A DNA stretch of 18,552 bases from Ophiostoma sp. CBS 140.51 (Eukaryota > Ascomycota > Sordariomycetes > Ophiostomatales > Ophiostomataceae): positions 1-18,552 of the forward strand of contig JANSLP010000484.1 in the NCBI GenBank assembly GCA_029298735.1. Direction: 5' to 3'. This document shows positions 1 to 8,498 of the stretch, in pieces (positions within the stretch are counted from its first letter, which is position 1; each line of letters starts with the position of its first letter). The notes below the pieces were generated by a model that made no database searches, was not told where the DNA came from, and saw only the letters and a program-made list of their open reading frames with translations. Both the position numbers and the translations under genes were made by a program.

Positions 1-1930
1 TCCACACAATTGTGTCGGGATGGCGAACCACCCATGTCAACAAAAAGTGAATCATTCAGGCCAAATGACGCAGAAAACAGAAACGACAGGGCGCGCACAT
101 GAGTTTGTGGAAGATGTGGGCGGGGGGTTGCAGGAAACGATCTGCAGGGTCTTTCTGCATTCAACGGCGGCGCCCACCAAACGAGGACTACCAATACAGG
201 AGGGCAAGCCAGTGGTCTGCAAATGGTCTGCGCCATTGGCCAAGGCGTTGGATGTGAGGTGCAGTCTGTCTAAAGAAGTGTGGGTGAGGTGTTTTTACTT
301 CGGCGAATTTATTCCTCTTCTTTTCTTTTTGGTTTTGGTGGTAGTCCGGTCTCTGTTGCAACCTCCTCCATATTCGAGGGGGCGAGAACAGGAACCAAGT
401 GCCGTCGCAGCGTCGTTGGTACGTCTGTGGCCAGACCCAAATACGTGATTCAGTCCCAGTTTCCCTTTTCTTTCTTTCCACTTTTCGAGCTACTCTTTTA
501 CCCTTCTCTTCTCTTTTTGCCTTTGCTTCCCCGTAGTTTGTAGTTTGTAGCTCATCTCCATCCCCGGCTCCCCGTTTTATGGACCACCGACATCATAATC
601 CCTAAAACAACACAGAGCTAGCCACAGATTCTCGAGCTTGTTTAAGCTTGCCCCCAACCTACACAGTAGACTCAAAAAGCAAGGGACCTATGAGCCCACC
701 GTCTACTCTCCTGTAAATGCCCGCGTGCCCGCGTGAGACACGAATAGAGAGACTCAGATGGGGGCGTACATTATGGTTCACAGTCTTCTTTCTACAGTCT
801 TCTATTCTACGAGCCTGCTCGGTGAGCAGACTTAGATGTGCAGACTCTGGGGGTTCTGTCATGATTTGTCTACTTGGTACTTAGAGTTCGGGCCAGCAGC
901 CGTCAACGTTTGAAACATGTCGACAGCTTTGCAGCTTGCAGCTTGCAGCTTTGTACAACAACGCAAAGCTCCACAGTATGCCTCACAATGCCATCATCGG
1001 GGGTGAACAAATAGACAAACAAGACACAAACACAAAGGACAGGACACGGACAGAACACAAACAGAACACAGACCGAATGCATTCACATCACAGAGAGTTT
1101 TGACGCACAACATATGTCGTATGTCGTAGGGCCACTGTAACAGGAAAGGAGTGTCCTGGCTGCAACTCTGCAAGTCAAAAGTTGCATGGACTATGGAATC
1201 TGACAGAACGAAAGGACGAGAACGAGGACAAAGGGTGAAATAATGGACATCCAAACATCCTAAAAAAATACAGAAACAACTAGAGCTCCCAAGCTCCTCG
1301 CTTGTCCAGTCCGTAGAACGTCCAACGATAACAGAAAGGCCCGCCCGTAACTGTCGATCTGCACACTTCTGCTGGCCTGTCGAGCCTGTTCCTGCAAACG
1401 GTAGAACGGTAGTGACTTGGAGACTTTGGCTAGACTGTTGGCGGATGGTATTTGCACGCGAGGTGTGTTTGAGTGGGCTGTTCTGTTTTGTTGGCTCGAG
1501 AGTTGGCTTCTTGGATGGCCCAGGCCACTGTACGATGCCGATCCCTCCTTTGTTTGTTATCGAGCCTGTCGAGACGAGAACCTGTCTCGTTTTCCACAGA
1601 GTCCCCGTCTGCCCGTCTCCCCACTGGCGTCAACGGGGGCGAACCGCCCCAAAATAATGAAATAATGGTAAAAAAGCAAAACCGGGTCTTTAGTGGTGTA
1701 TGGACACTCTGGATCTCAGTCTGTCCTCCTCCATACCTCCTCGTTCTCCATTCTACGCGGAGTGTAGCCGAGTCAAACGAGTCAGGGTATGAAGGCATTG
1801 CACGGAGGCTGGACACCTTCTCCTGTCAACGGTCCTTTGGTTCTGTGGTTCTTTAGTTTTTGGGTTGTTTTACCCTCTTGCCTTTCGCCCTCGTCCTCCA
1901 CAACAGTGAAGAGTTGATATCATAGGGGAT
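1..1930. other. Gene-free left end of window
   Basis: No open frame here has recognisable protein similarity, sensible composition or intron signals that would join it into a gene. It contains small low-complexity patches: a palindrome ACACAATTGTGT at 4-15, repeated TTTGTAG units near 533-551, repeated GCAGCTT units near 923-952, and A/C-rich degenerate repeats around 1015-1075. A CT-rich stretch at 255-578 has no ATG on the + strand and resembles a transcript leader, but the first ATG after it (579) opens only an eight-codon frame. The region may hold the flank of a gene outside the window. Confidence 0.5.
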
Positions 1931-2813
1931 GTCATAGGTGCTTTTTGCCTCTCTTCGCCTCTTTCCGTCCACGGCCTCTTCTGTCATTTTGTCATTTCAA
2001 TCCTTCTCTTGTCTATTGTGTCTGTCTATTTTCTGGTGTCTCTTTTCTTTAAAACTGTAGAACTCGTCTCGACTTTCTGTTTCGTTTTCCTTTCCTTCAA
2101 TTTACTTACACATCTTTCCAAATCACCAACTACCGTTTATCCAAGTATTCGTGCAGACAATAGCTCCCTCATTTCTTCTTGACCTACATGTGCATATCCA
2201 AGTCCAAACTTCCTTGTTTTTGAACCCTTAATTTTCTTATTCATTTCCTTTTCGCGTGTTTGAGACTGCACGTTATTCTTCTTTTATTTTTCATTTCCTG
2301 TCCACCCCCTCACAAGCTTCTCCTGCAGGGCAAACAGGGACAGCTGCAAAAACCCACACCAAGAAACACACCAAGAAACGCACTGGACGCCCTTTTGGCA
2401 CTGTCTCACCCCTGTCCTGGCCAAAGTCGAAAAAGGGCCCAGAACAAAGTAGGAACAAAGAAGGCCACACCCAGGAGGACCCTTCTTTTTTATTTCCTTG
2501 TTTGAACGACAAGACAGACGGAGACGACTTACGTCGTTGCATAGCCCAGAAAAAGAGCCTCGTGCTTGTTACGCTGTCTTACACGCCCAAAAGCCAAAAG
2601 TTGCCTGCCAACCCGCTTTACCTTACCGGCCGACTATAATATCACGTCAACCTCTATAATAAATGACCGGCCCGCCCTCCCCTTTGGTTATTTTCACTTA
2701 CACCTTTTGATATATTCATACTTCACGACAATACTTTACAATCTTCTACTTTCTACTTTTCTTCACTCATACCTTACCGCCTTCTCCCACAAAACCCCCC
2801 CTTCCTCTCTTCG
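1931..2813 (+). promoter_or_regulatory. Probable promoter and leader of the 2814 gene
   Basis: This 883-bp stretch is pyrimidine-rich on the + strand and contains only two ATGs, at 2188 and 2663, each opening a very short frame (11 and 15 codons before the stop). TATA-like sequences lie near 2635-2641 and 2708-2716. An inverted repeat ACGAC-TTAC-GTCGT at 2524-2537 resembles a bZIP-type site. Composition and start-codon scarcity fit a promoter followed by a 5' leader. The transcription start cannot be placed from sequence alone. Confidence 0.45.
2663..2710 (+). other. Possible 15-codon upstream ORF
   Basis: An ATG at 2663 opens a 15-residue frame that ends at a TGA at 2708-2710, about 100 bp before the main start. 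It matters only if transcription begins upstream of 2663. TATA-like sequence on both sides makes that uncertain. The peptide resembles nothing I recognise. Confidence 0.2.
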
Positions 2814-3530
2814 ATGCCCTCTGTCTCCAGCGGAGACTCCTTTGCTATTGTCGACCCTCAGTCCACTCTCGCCGACGAGCCCTCTTCCTCTCTCTCCTCT
2901 GAAGTCCATACAAATAACAACCACACATCAGCCAACATGAACCCACAAGGATCCATTGCTGCCATCGATATGGCCGCCGACCACCAGGGCCGTCGCCAGG
3001 TCACAGTCAGTGTCCGTCCCACCGACAACGTTTCGGGCTACGGCGAGTCTGCCGACGTCCGCGATCCCCAGCAGGACCAGCGCCAACACGTTGCCGGCGG
3101 GCAGCCTCTGCCGCCGGGGGATGCCGTCAACGCGAGCTCTCCCACAGAACCCATTGACATTGGCATCACCACCCGCAGTGCCCGTGCCCCCAGCCTGTCG
3201 AACTTGTCGGACTACGCCCGCTCGATGCTCCTGCACACCAAGCAGCAGATGGATGCCACGTCCGGTTCGCCGCCGCCGGCACACCTGCACGTTGCCGGGC
3301 CCGCCGGCGACCAACGGTACCGCAGTGGTAGTCTGAACTCTTCGTCCAACAATAACCCCGTCGGCAGCAGCCATAACACGAGCACCCACAACAGCAGCTA
3401 CAACAGCTACAGCCGCGGCATGAGCCAGAGCACAAGTCCCAGCCGCAGCCAGCACCACCACACCAACAGCTCGCACCACCATGCCCACCGCCAGTCCTTG
3501 GTGAATGGCACGTTGCCCAACGGGATATAG
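2814..3530 (+). CDS. Unrecognised Ser/Asn/His-rich protein
   Basis: This is an intronless frame of 238 residues that I do not recognise. The first ATG (2814) has a weak context. An in-frame ATG at 2937, preceded by CCAAC, is better and would give 197 residues, so the start is open. Most of the chain looks disordered: acidic and Ser-rich at the N terminus, Pro/Gly in the middle, and a Ser/Asn/His-rich C-terminal third (about residues 165-226). The exception is about residues 116-148, with a Ser/Arg/Pro lead-in followed by a segment that could form one amphipathic helix (SDYARSMLLHTKQQMD). No signal peptide, membrane segment or catalytic motif is visible. Codon choice is strongly C/G-ending like the other genes, and it has its own CT-rich leader, so I think it is real. 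It converges on YJU2. Confidence 0.65.
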   Translation: MPSVSSGDSFAIVDPQSTLADEPSSSLSSEVHTNNNHTSANMNPQGSIAAIDMAADHQGRRQVTVSVRPTDNVSGYGESADVRDPQQDQRQHVAGGQPLPPGDAVNASSPTEPIDIGITTRSARAPSLSNLSDYARSMLLHTKQQMDATSGSPPPAHLHVAGPAGDQRYRSGSLNSSSNNNPVGSSHNTSTHNSSYNSYSRGMSQSTSPSRSQHHHTNSSHHHAHRQSLVNGTLPNGI

Positions 3531-4008
3531 TTGACACGGCTTGACCACTTACGATAAACACACACACTGCTTTTGAGCACTCACGAAGCGTTCTTTTGGC
3601 CGTTTTCCCAGTGATGGAAGACGGCCCTTGCTTTTATAAACGGCGTTCGGCTGGGAAGGGATACTTGCTTTCATCTCATCACGATGTCTCGATGTCAAAT
3701 ACGAACCATCGACAGCACATTTGTATCGGCTTCATGGTTTTTGTTATCATTATTATGTTTACGTTTTGTTTAAAGGAGGATAGGATTACAAAGGGTATAC
3801 ACAAATAACGTACACGTGGGGAATATCATCACTTTATTGCTTTTTTTTTTTTTTTTTTTAAAATACCAAGTAAATAAAATCAAGGGTATAACCGTATCAA
3901 ACAATCAAATATCTATTCGCAAATCCATCGGCCTGTCCACCGCCCTGTCCTTATTCATAGTTCCTAAACGCCATAAACGCAAATATAACATTGCTGAACA
4001 TCGCCAGC
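3531..4008. other. Convergent 3' region with two terminators expected
   Basis: These 478 bp lie between two genes pointing at each other and should hold both 3' UTRs. The sequence becomes AT-rich from about 3700. No protein is supported. AT-rich motifs usable for 3' processing are present on both strands, including AATAAA-like sequence at 3874-3880 (+) and TTTATT at 3833-3838 (AATAAA on the - strand), but the cleavage sites cannot be fixed. Confidence 0.5.
3841..3859. repeat. 19-nt poly(T) tract
   Basis: An uninterrupted run of 19 T on the + strand, followed by four A. On the - strand it is a poly(A) run about 150 bp downstream of the YJU2 stop. It is the longest homopolymer in the window. 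It is probably slippage-prone simple sequence between convergent genes. Confidence 0.9.
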
Positions 4009-4950
4009 CTACACCAGCGACGGCTTCTTCTTGATGCCCAGCAGCAACGCGTGGTCCTTCTTCTTCTTGACCTGCCGCTTGAAGCTTGGGACAGGCACAG
4101 ACTCTTCAACAACAGGAGGTGTCGGTGGTTTCGGTGTCGCGCTGCTGCTGCTGGCGGTCATCTTGGGTTTCGACGAACCTGTTTTGCTGAGCCATGCTGG
4201 TTGGCCATCAGAGTCCGAGTCGCTGTCGTTGTCGTCTTCCGCCTCTTCCTCAATGCCCTTGGCCGCTGCAGCAAACGCCGCCCGTGCCGCCTCAGCATCC
4301 TCCAGTTCTTGCTGCCACAGCCGCTCCTGTTCGCCCGCTGGCCGTGCTTGCAGGGCCACCGTCTCCAGATGCTCTCGGTGGTCCGCCCGTGCAATCCGTG
4401 CGTTTCGTGTCCGGATCTCGTCCAAAGCGTCCGCCACCTCCATCTCCCGCTTCGCTTCCAATGTCTTGGCCTCGAGCTCTTCCATCCGGTTCTGTTCCAA
4501 AGCTGCCTCACCATTCGCTTCCGCCTCTTCCGCCTCCAGTCGGTCCAGCCGCTGCTCGTCCGTCTCTTCTTGCTCTTCTTGTGTCGCGTGCCGCCAGGCC
4601 TCGACGTTGCGTTTGGCGCCCGACACCAACGTGTAGTCTTGGTTTTTGGGGTCCGTCTTGAAAATGATTTCGCCGCTGCAGCGTGTGCACCGGATATAGA
4701 ACCGATAAATCTGGATGCCAAGATACTTTTCGTCGAGGGGCGTCTCCTTTCGAGCATTGAACTTGCGGCCCTTGTAAATGTACTCGCCACAGCGGGTGCA
4801 GCGCATGCTCATCGGTGCCATGAGACGGACGGTCTGCATGGCGGGCCCCGCCGGCTGGCCATTTTTTTTCTTGTTGGAGGACTTGCGGGCGAGCGCGCTC
4901 GGATCGAAATCCGGCGGGTAGTATTTGGACAAGACCTTGCGTTCCGACAT
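4009..4950 (-). CDS. YJU2: Splicing factor Yju2 / CWC16 family
   Basis: Intronless, 313 residues. Yju2 (human CCDC94/YJU2) is a nuclear spliceosome protein that joins with the Prp19-associated complex and promotes the first catalytic step near the branch site. Seen here: the family-typical N terminus (MSERKVLSKYYPPDFDP), a basic stretch at 22-30, then a zinc-binding pair of CTRC motifs with Cys at 51, 54, 88 and 91 enclosing the conserved GEYIYKGRKFNARKE region. A segment at about 95-120 (FKTDPKNQDYTL and GAKRNVEAW) is also typical. Residues 124-225 form a long charged, Glu/Arg-rich coiled coil, followed by an acidic Asp/Ser run (238-248) and a basic Lys-rich C terminus (291-309). Start choice is clear because the protein begins at the conserved Met. 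It converges on the upstream hypothetical gene and is transcribed in the same direction as MTHFR. Confidence 0.95.
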   Translation of the reverse strand: MSERKVLSKYYPPDFDPSALARKSSNKKKNGQPAGPAMQTVRLMAPMSMRCTRCGEYIYKGRKFNARKETPLDEKYLGIQIYRFYIRCTRCSGEIIFKTDPKNQDYTLVSGAKRNVEAWRHATQEEQEETDEQRLDRLEAEEAEANGEAALEQNRMEELEAKTLEAKREMEVADALDEIRTRNARIARADHREHLETVALQARPAGEQERLWQQELEDAEAARAAFAAAAKGIEEEAEDDNDSDSDSDGQPAWLSKTGSSKPKMTASSSSATPKPPTPPVVEESVPVPSFKRQVKKKKDHALLLGIKKKPSLV

Positions 4951-5516
4951 GGTGGAGGTGTGTTAGAGGTCGTCGGGAGGATAAGATGTGTCAAGGTTGA
5001 TGAAAAGTTGAGTCGAGGTCGCTCGGTCGGATGCGCGACTCGTTGTCGTCGATGTGGAAGAGGATGAAGTTGATGTTGAAAGTTAAAAGATTAAACAGTG
5101 AGGTCAAACTTTGGTGCAGTTGCCTACCAAAATCGCCACTTGGTAGGGTCACGTGCACCACACCTTCAGATAATATATAGTGCGTTTTACCAATTCAGAC
5201 ACAGATTTGGTTATACACACCGCTTTCTCAATATCAAACTCGTGCTGTAAATCCAAGGTATTATTCAAAAGAGATTATGCTCTTGTCTTGTCTTCTTTCT
5301 TTTCTTTAGCCAATGCACCTTTCCAATGCCCGTTCTTCCAGATTCTCCAAGACTCTCTATCACACCCATAAACACCAAAAATAAATAAATAAATAGCAGT
5401 ACAAACAGTACAAATATGATGTTGAAATCGTATGCCAAAAAAACCCCCAAATAAATATTAACGTAAATGGATCTTCCGCTCTAACTCCCGCTCCGTTCTC
5501 ACTCCCCTCACTTCCC
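4951..5516 (-). promoter_or_regulatory. Upstream region of YJU2 and 3' flank of MTHFR
   Basis: There is no gene in these 566 bp. On the - strand the first 416 bp upstream of the YJU2 ATG (4951-5366) contain no ATG, although the + strand has about eight, which fits a leader read from the - strand. TATATATTA lies on the - strand at 5172-5180. Two CCAATGC boxes at 5310-5316 and 5323-5329 are candidate sites for the CCAAT-binding complex. The part near 5370-5516 should hold the MTHFR 3' UTR and includes an AAAT-repeat stretch at 5380-5394. Confidence 0.5.
5112..5160. promoter_or_regulatory. 49-bp imperfect palindrome containing CACGTG
   Basis: Two matched arm pairs are nested: TGGTGCA (5112-5118) with TGCACCA (5154-5160), and CCTACCAA (5123-5130) with TTGGTAGG (5140-5147). 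They are separated by unpaired 4- and 6-nt pieces and a 9-nt centre. A CACGTG E-box sits at 5150-5155. It lies about 165-210 bp upstream of the YJU2 ATG, just downstream of the TATA-like sequence on that strand. It could be a protein-binding site or an RNA hairpin near the transcript start. Confidence 0.6.
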
Positions 5517-7643
5517 TCACGCGGACACAAGGTCCCACAGAGAGTCCTTCTCAATGTAGTTGTGGTGGATAATGTTGACTAGCCAGTAGTCGTTGCGCGT
5601 CTTCTCGAGCAGAATGTCTGTCGGCGAGCCCTTGGGATAGAGCGCCGCCCACTCCTTCCAGATGCCAAAGGCCTCCTCGCTCCATGCGCGGAAGCTGACT
5701 TCTTCGACAATCGTGGGCGTGATAATCTCCTTGCCGGGGAACACACCCCAGGTCACGGCGTTGGTGCTGGGCTCGACGACTGTTTCTGCTGCGCTGCCAC
5801 CTTCTGTGACACGGCCACTGGCATCGGACGAAACAAAGTCGCCGGCAGCGTTGATGGCATAGAAGCAGACGTTGTCGCGCACGGCCGGGTCGTCCGTGAG
5901 GCGTTTGTGAAGGGTAGCCCAGTCGGCCGACGGCAAGAATAACTCGACAAAGGCCTTTTGGAAGACAAAGCCGTGCGGCGGGCCCCAGCCAAACGTCGCG
6001 TCCGTCGAGGGGATGCCGTTGACGGCCGGCTGCGAGGCCACCGTCCACCAGCCCTTGGTGTTGAGCTTGACGAGCTGGTCGCGGATGGTGGCTGTCTCCG
6101 GGTTGAACTCTTCCTCGCTCCAAGGAATGGCGGCCAGCTCACCACCCAGGTACCGGATGAAAATAGCATTAATGTCTTCCGTCTTGGTCGGACGCCCCCA
6201 TAGCCTCAGAGCCTGGTTGACCGTCATGTGCAGGCTGACACCGTAGCCGTCAATCTCACCGTAGGCGGGCGAGCGTGCGTCACCCCAGCGGCCGTTGGGG
6301 AAATCGTCCCATGTGGCCTCGCGGCCCAGCACACCTTCGCCCTCGGAAATGGCCAGCGTGTTGGAGCGCGTGTTGACGGGTTCGGCGGGGATGCCGGCCT
6401 CGAGCGCGGTGGCCTCGTAGTCCGGGTGGGACGCCGTGCGCCCTGATACTATCACACGGTTGCGCGGGTCGGACCCAATGGACGACTGGCGCCGTGCCGG
6501 GTGGCCGTCGAGTGGCGATAGAACGACGGCAGCACCGCTGCCTGTGCCGGTGCTGCCGTTGATGCGAATGGACGGCACGCCTCGTGCGTTTGTTGTGACA
6601 GCCACATCATCGACCACCGCAACCTCGGCAATGGCCTCTTCGTCCTCGTCGGGTGTGCCGGGCGGAATCAGGTGTGTCCGCTCAATAATAAAGGACACGG
6701 CCTTCTCCAGGTTGAGCGTGTAAAAGTGGAAGCCCTTTGGCTTGTCGGCGCGCGTCCGGTCCTTGATCTCCTTGACCTGCTCCACCAGCTCGCTAATAAT
6801 ATCCACGCCCACGCTCTTGACCTGCTCGTCGTCCTTCTTGACGGCGTCGAGCCGGTCCATCAGCGCGTCGGGTATGCGTGCGTGGCTCAGCTTGGTCGTC
6901 CGCTTAATCATCTGGTAGTTTTGGATGGGCATCAGACCGGGGATAAGGGGGATGTCCTGGAACGCGCCGCTCGGGTGCTCGAGCAGCAGCTGCTCAAAGT
7001 GTGCATACGCCGCCTGGTCGAAGAACAACTGCGTCATGACGAAATCTGCGCCCGCCTGTACCTTTTCGACCAGATACGGCAGGTCGTGCTCCAAGCTCTG
7101 GCCCAGCGGGTGGCTCTCCTCGGCATGGCCCTCGGGGTAGGCGGCCACGCCAATGCAAAAGTAGTCGCCGTGCTGCTTGCGAATGTATTTGACCAAATCG
7201 ACAGCGAAGGTGAATTCCAATTCTTCCGATCCAGATGCGATGCCAGACGCCGCCGCGTCCTTGTCTGTGTCGTCGCTATACTCGGTCGGCCGTGGCGGAT
7301 CGCCCCGCAGCGCCAAAATGTTGCGAATCCCCAGCGCTTTGGCATCCTCAAGGGCCTTGTCAATCAGCTCGCGGCTCATATTGGTGCACGTCAGGTGCAG
7401 ACACGTCGTCAGACCCAGCTCGCGCTGGCAAATCTCGGCGAGCTCCAGCGACTTTTGGGCCGTCGAGCCCCCCGCGCCCCACGTCACGTTGACAAACAAG
7501 GGCCGCAGTGCGCGGGCCATGCGGTCGAGCCGGTCCCGCAGGTTGGCAAAGCCCATGGACGTCTTGGGCGGGAAGAATTCGAGCGAGAAATAAAAAGAAT
7601 CGGGCGACAAGGCCGCGATCTTGTCTGTGATTTTGTGCTCCAT
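5517..7643 (-). CDS. MET12: Methylenetetrahydrofolate reductase, Met12 type
   Basis: Intronless, 708 residues, full length for a eukaryotic MTHFR. It reduces 5,10-methylene-THF to 5-methyl-THF, the methyl donor for methionine synthesis, in the cytosol. The N-terminal FAD-binding barrel (about 17-325) shows SLEFFPPKT with the catalytic Glu at 22, VTWGAGG (53-59), HLTCTN (83-88), RNILALRGDPP (107-117), GVAAYPEGH (165-173), GADFVMTQLFFD (198-209) and PGLMPI (235-240). A long variable linker (about 328-436) leads to the C-terminal domain (437-708), which in eukaryotes binds S-adenosylmethionine and inhibits the enzyme. That domain has the GRWGDARSPAYGEIDGYG signature at 451-468. The SLEFFPPKT and VTWGAGG wording matches yeast Met12 better than Met13, so a second MTHFR gene is expected elsewhere. 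An acidic loop at 122-143 is extra. It is divergent from the NAD synthetase gene. Confidence 0.96.
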   Translation of the reverse strand: MEHKITDKIAALSPDSFYFSLEFFPPKTSMGFANLRDRLDRMARALRPLFVNVTWGAGGSTAQKSLELAEICQRELGLTTCLHLTCTNMSRELIDKALEDAKALGIRNILALRGDPPRPTEYSDDTDKDAAASGIASGSEELEFTFAVDLVKYIRKQHGDYFCIGVAAYPEGHAEESHPLGQSLEHDLPYLVEKVQAGADFVMTQLFFDQAAYAHFEQLLLEHPSGAFQDIPLIPGLMPIQNYQMIKRTTKLSHARIPDALMDRLDAVKKDDEQVKSVGVDIISELVEQVKEIKDRTRADKPKGFHFYTLNLEKAVSFIIERTHLIPPGTPDEDEEAIAEVAVVDDVAVTTNARGVPSIRINGSTGTGSGAAVVLSPLDGHPARRQSSIGSDPRNRVIVSGRTASHPDYEATALEAGIPAEPVNTRSNTLAISEGEGVLGREATWDDFPNGRWGDARSPAYGEIDGYGVSLHMTVNQALRLWGRPTKTEDINAIFIRYLGGELAAIPWSEEEFNPETATIRDQLVKLNTKGWWTVASQPAVNGIPSTDATFGWGPPHGFVFQKAFVELFLPSADWATLHKRLTDDPAVRDNVCFYAINAAGDFVSSDASGRVTEGGSAAETVVEPSTNAVTWGVFPGKEIITPTIVEEVSFRAWSEEAFGIWKEWAALYPKGSPTDILLEKTRNDYWLVNIIHHNYIEKDSLWDLVSA

Positions 7644-8498
7644 GGCGGCGGCGGGGTAAACCGGTGGAGGCCGGTACGATGGAGGGGAAGGATGGAAAGG
7701 TGTTGAGGTCGGGATTGAAGTAGGGATTCCAATTGCTATGGGAGACGTTGTGTTGTGTCGATGTCCGCCGGAAAGAAATGCACCGTTGGGGCTGTAAAGG
7801 TTTTTGGGTCACAGAATTCGAAATCGGAACGAAGCAAGCGGTTTGGCGGTGGCCGTCTCCAACAGGAAGGATAGGATGAAAGACCAAAAGACCAACTGCC
7901 CCGCAAATTGCCTCGCTCCTACCTTTTTAGCGTAAGATAGCTCAGCTACAACGGCGGTGGCAATGGCAGTTCACACACACTGGATGGGAAAGAGCCAACC
8001 ATTAGAAGCTGTCAAAAAGATGTGCAGTGACACAAGATGGAAAGTGCGACCAGTATTTGTAGAAGGTACGAATGGATAAAAGACGAAATAAAAGAAGAAA
8101 CGGGAAGCTGCAGTTTCACAAACAGAAACAGCAAACTACACACCTGCCGTGAGGTGTTCAAAAGGAAGGACCTGCAAAACTCCGCGTACACTGAAGTGTG
8201 ACTCTGCGAGAAATCTCCGTGACCGGGGCGCACCTGCCCTTTGAGCCGACGTAATCCAGCCTTTGTACTTGCCTTTATCGTAGCTCCAACTTCTCACCAA
8301 TAATATTTCTCGCCTCTCACTTCACCTCTTCACGACTCACACTTCTTACAACCTCTCGTCTCACCTCTCACGCTCTCATTTCACAAGAACGACCAACCAT
8401 CTGCTGCTCACAGCGCGGCCTCTCACCCCGCACTTGACAGCACACACTCACACTCCGAATCCCACAAGTCGCAACATAACACCACAACCACCACCGAA
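7644..8498. promoter_or_regulatory. Divergent promoter between MTHFR and NAD synthetase
   Basis: These 855 bp serve two genes reading outward. On the - strand there is no ATG in the 356 bp before the MTHFR start (7644-7999). On the + strand there is none in the 424 bp before the NAD synthetase start (8075-8498). The shared core promoters therefore probably lie around 8000-8300. A CCAAT box is at 8297-8301. From about 8280 the + strand turns into repeated TCACCTCT/TCTCAC-like pyrimidine sequence, typical of fungal leaders. No methionine-regulator site could be identified with confidence. Confidence 0.55.

Noticed and set aside
20..448. A 142-codon open frame at the left edge
   Set aside because: Composition shifts along its length, there is no recognised motif, and overlapping frames on the other strand are just as open. 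It looks like chance.
3991..5067. A 358-codon open frame on the + strand opposite YJU2
   Set aside because: It is the antisense shadow of a GC-biased gene. Its composition is Leu/Arg/Cys-rich with no known domain, and the opposite strand encodes a clear Yju2.
6672..7706. A 344-codon open frame on the + strand opposite MTHFR
   Set aside because: Antisense shadow. The - strand carries every conserved MTHFR block over the same bases.
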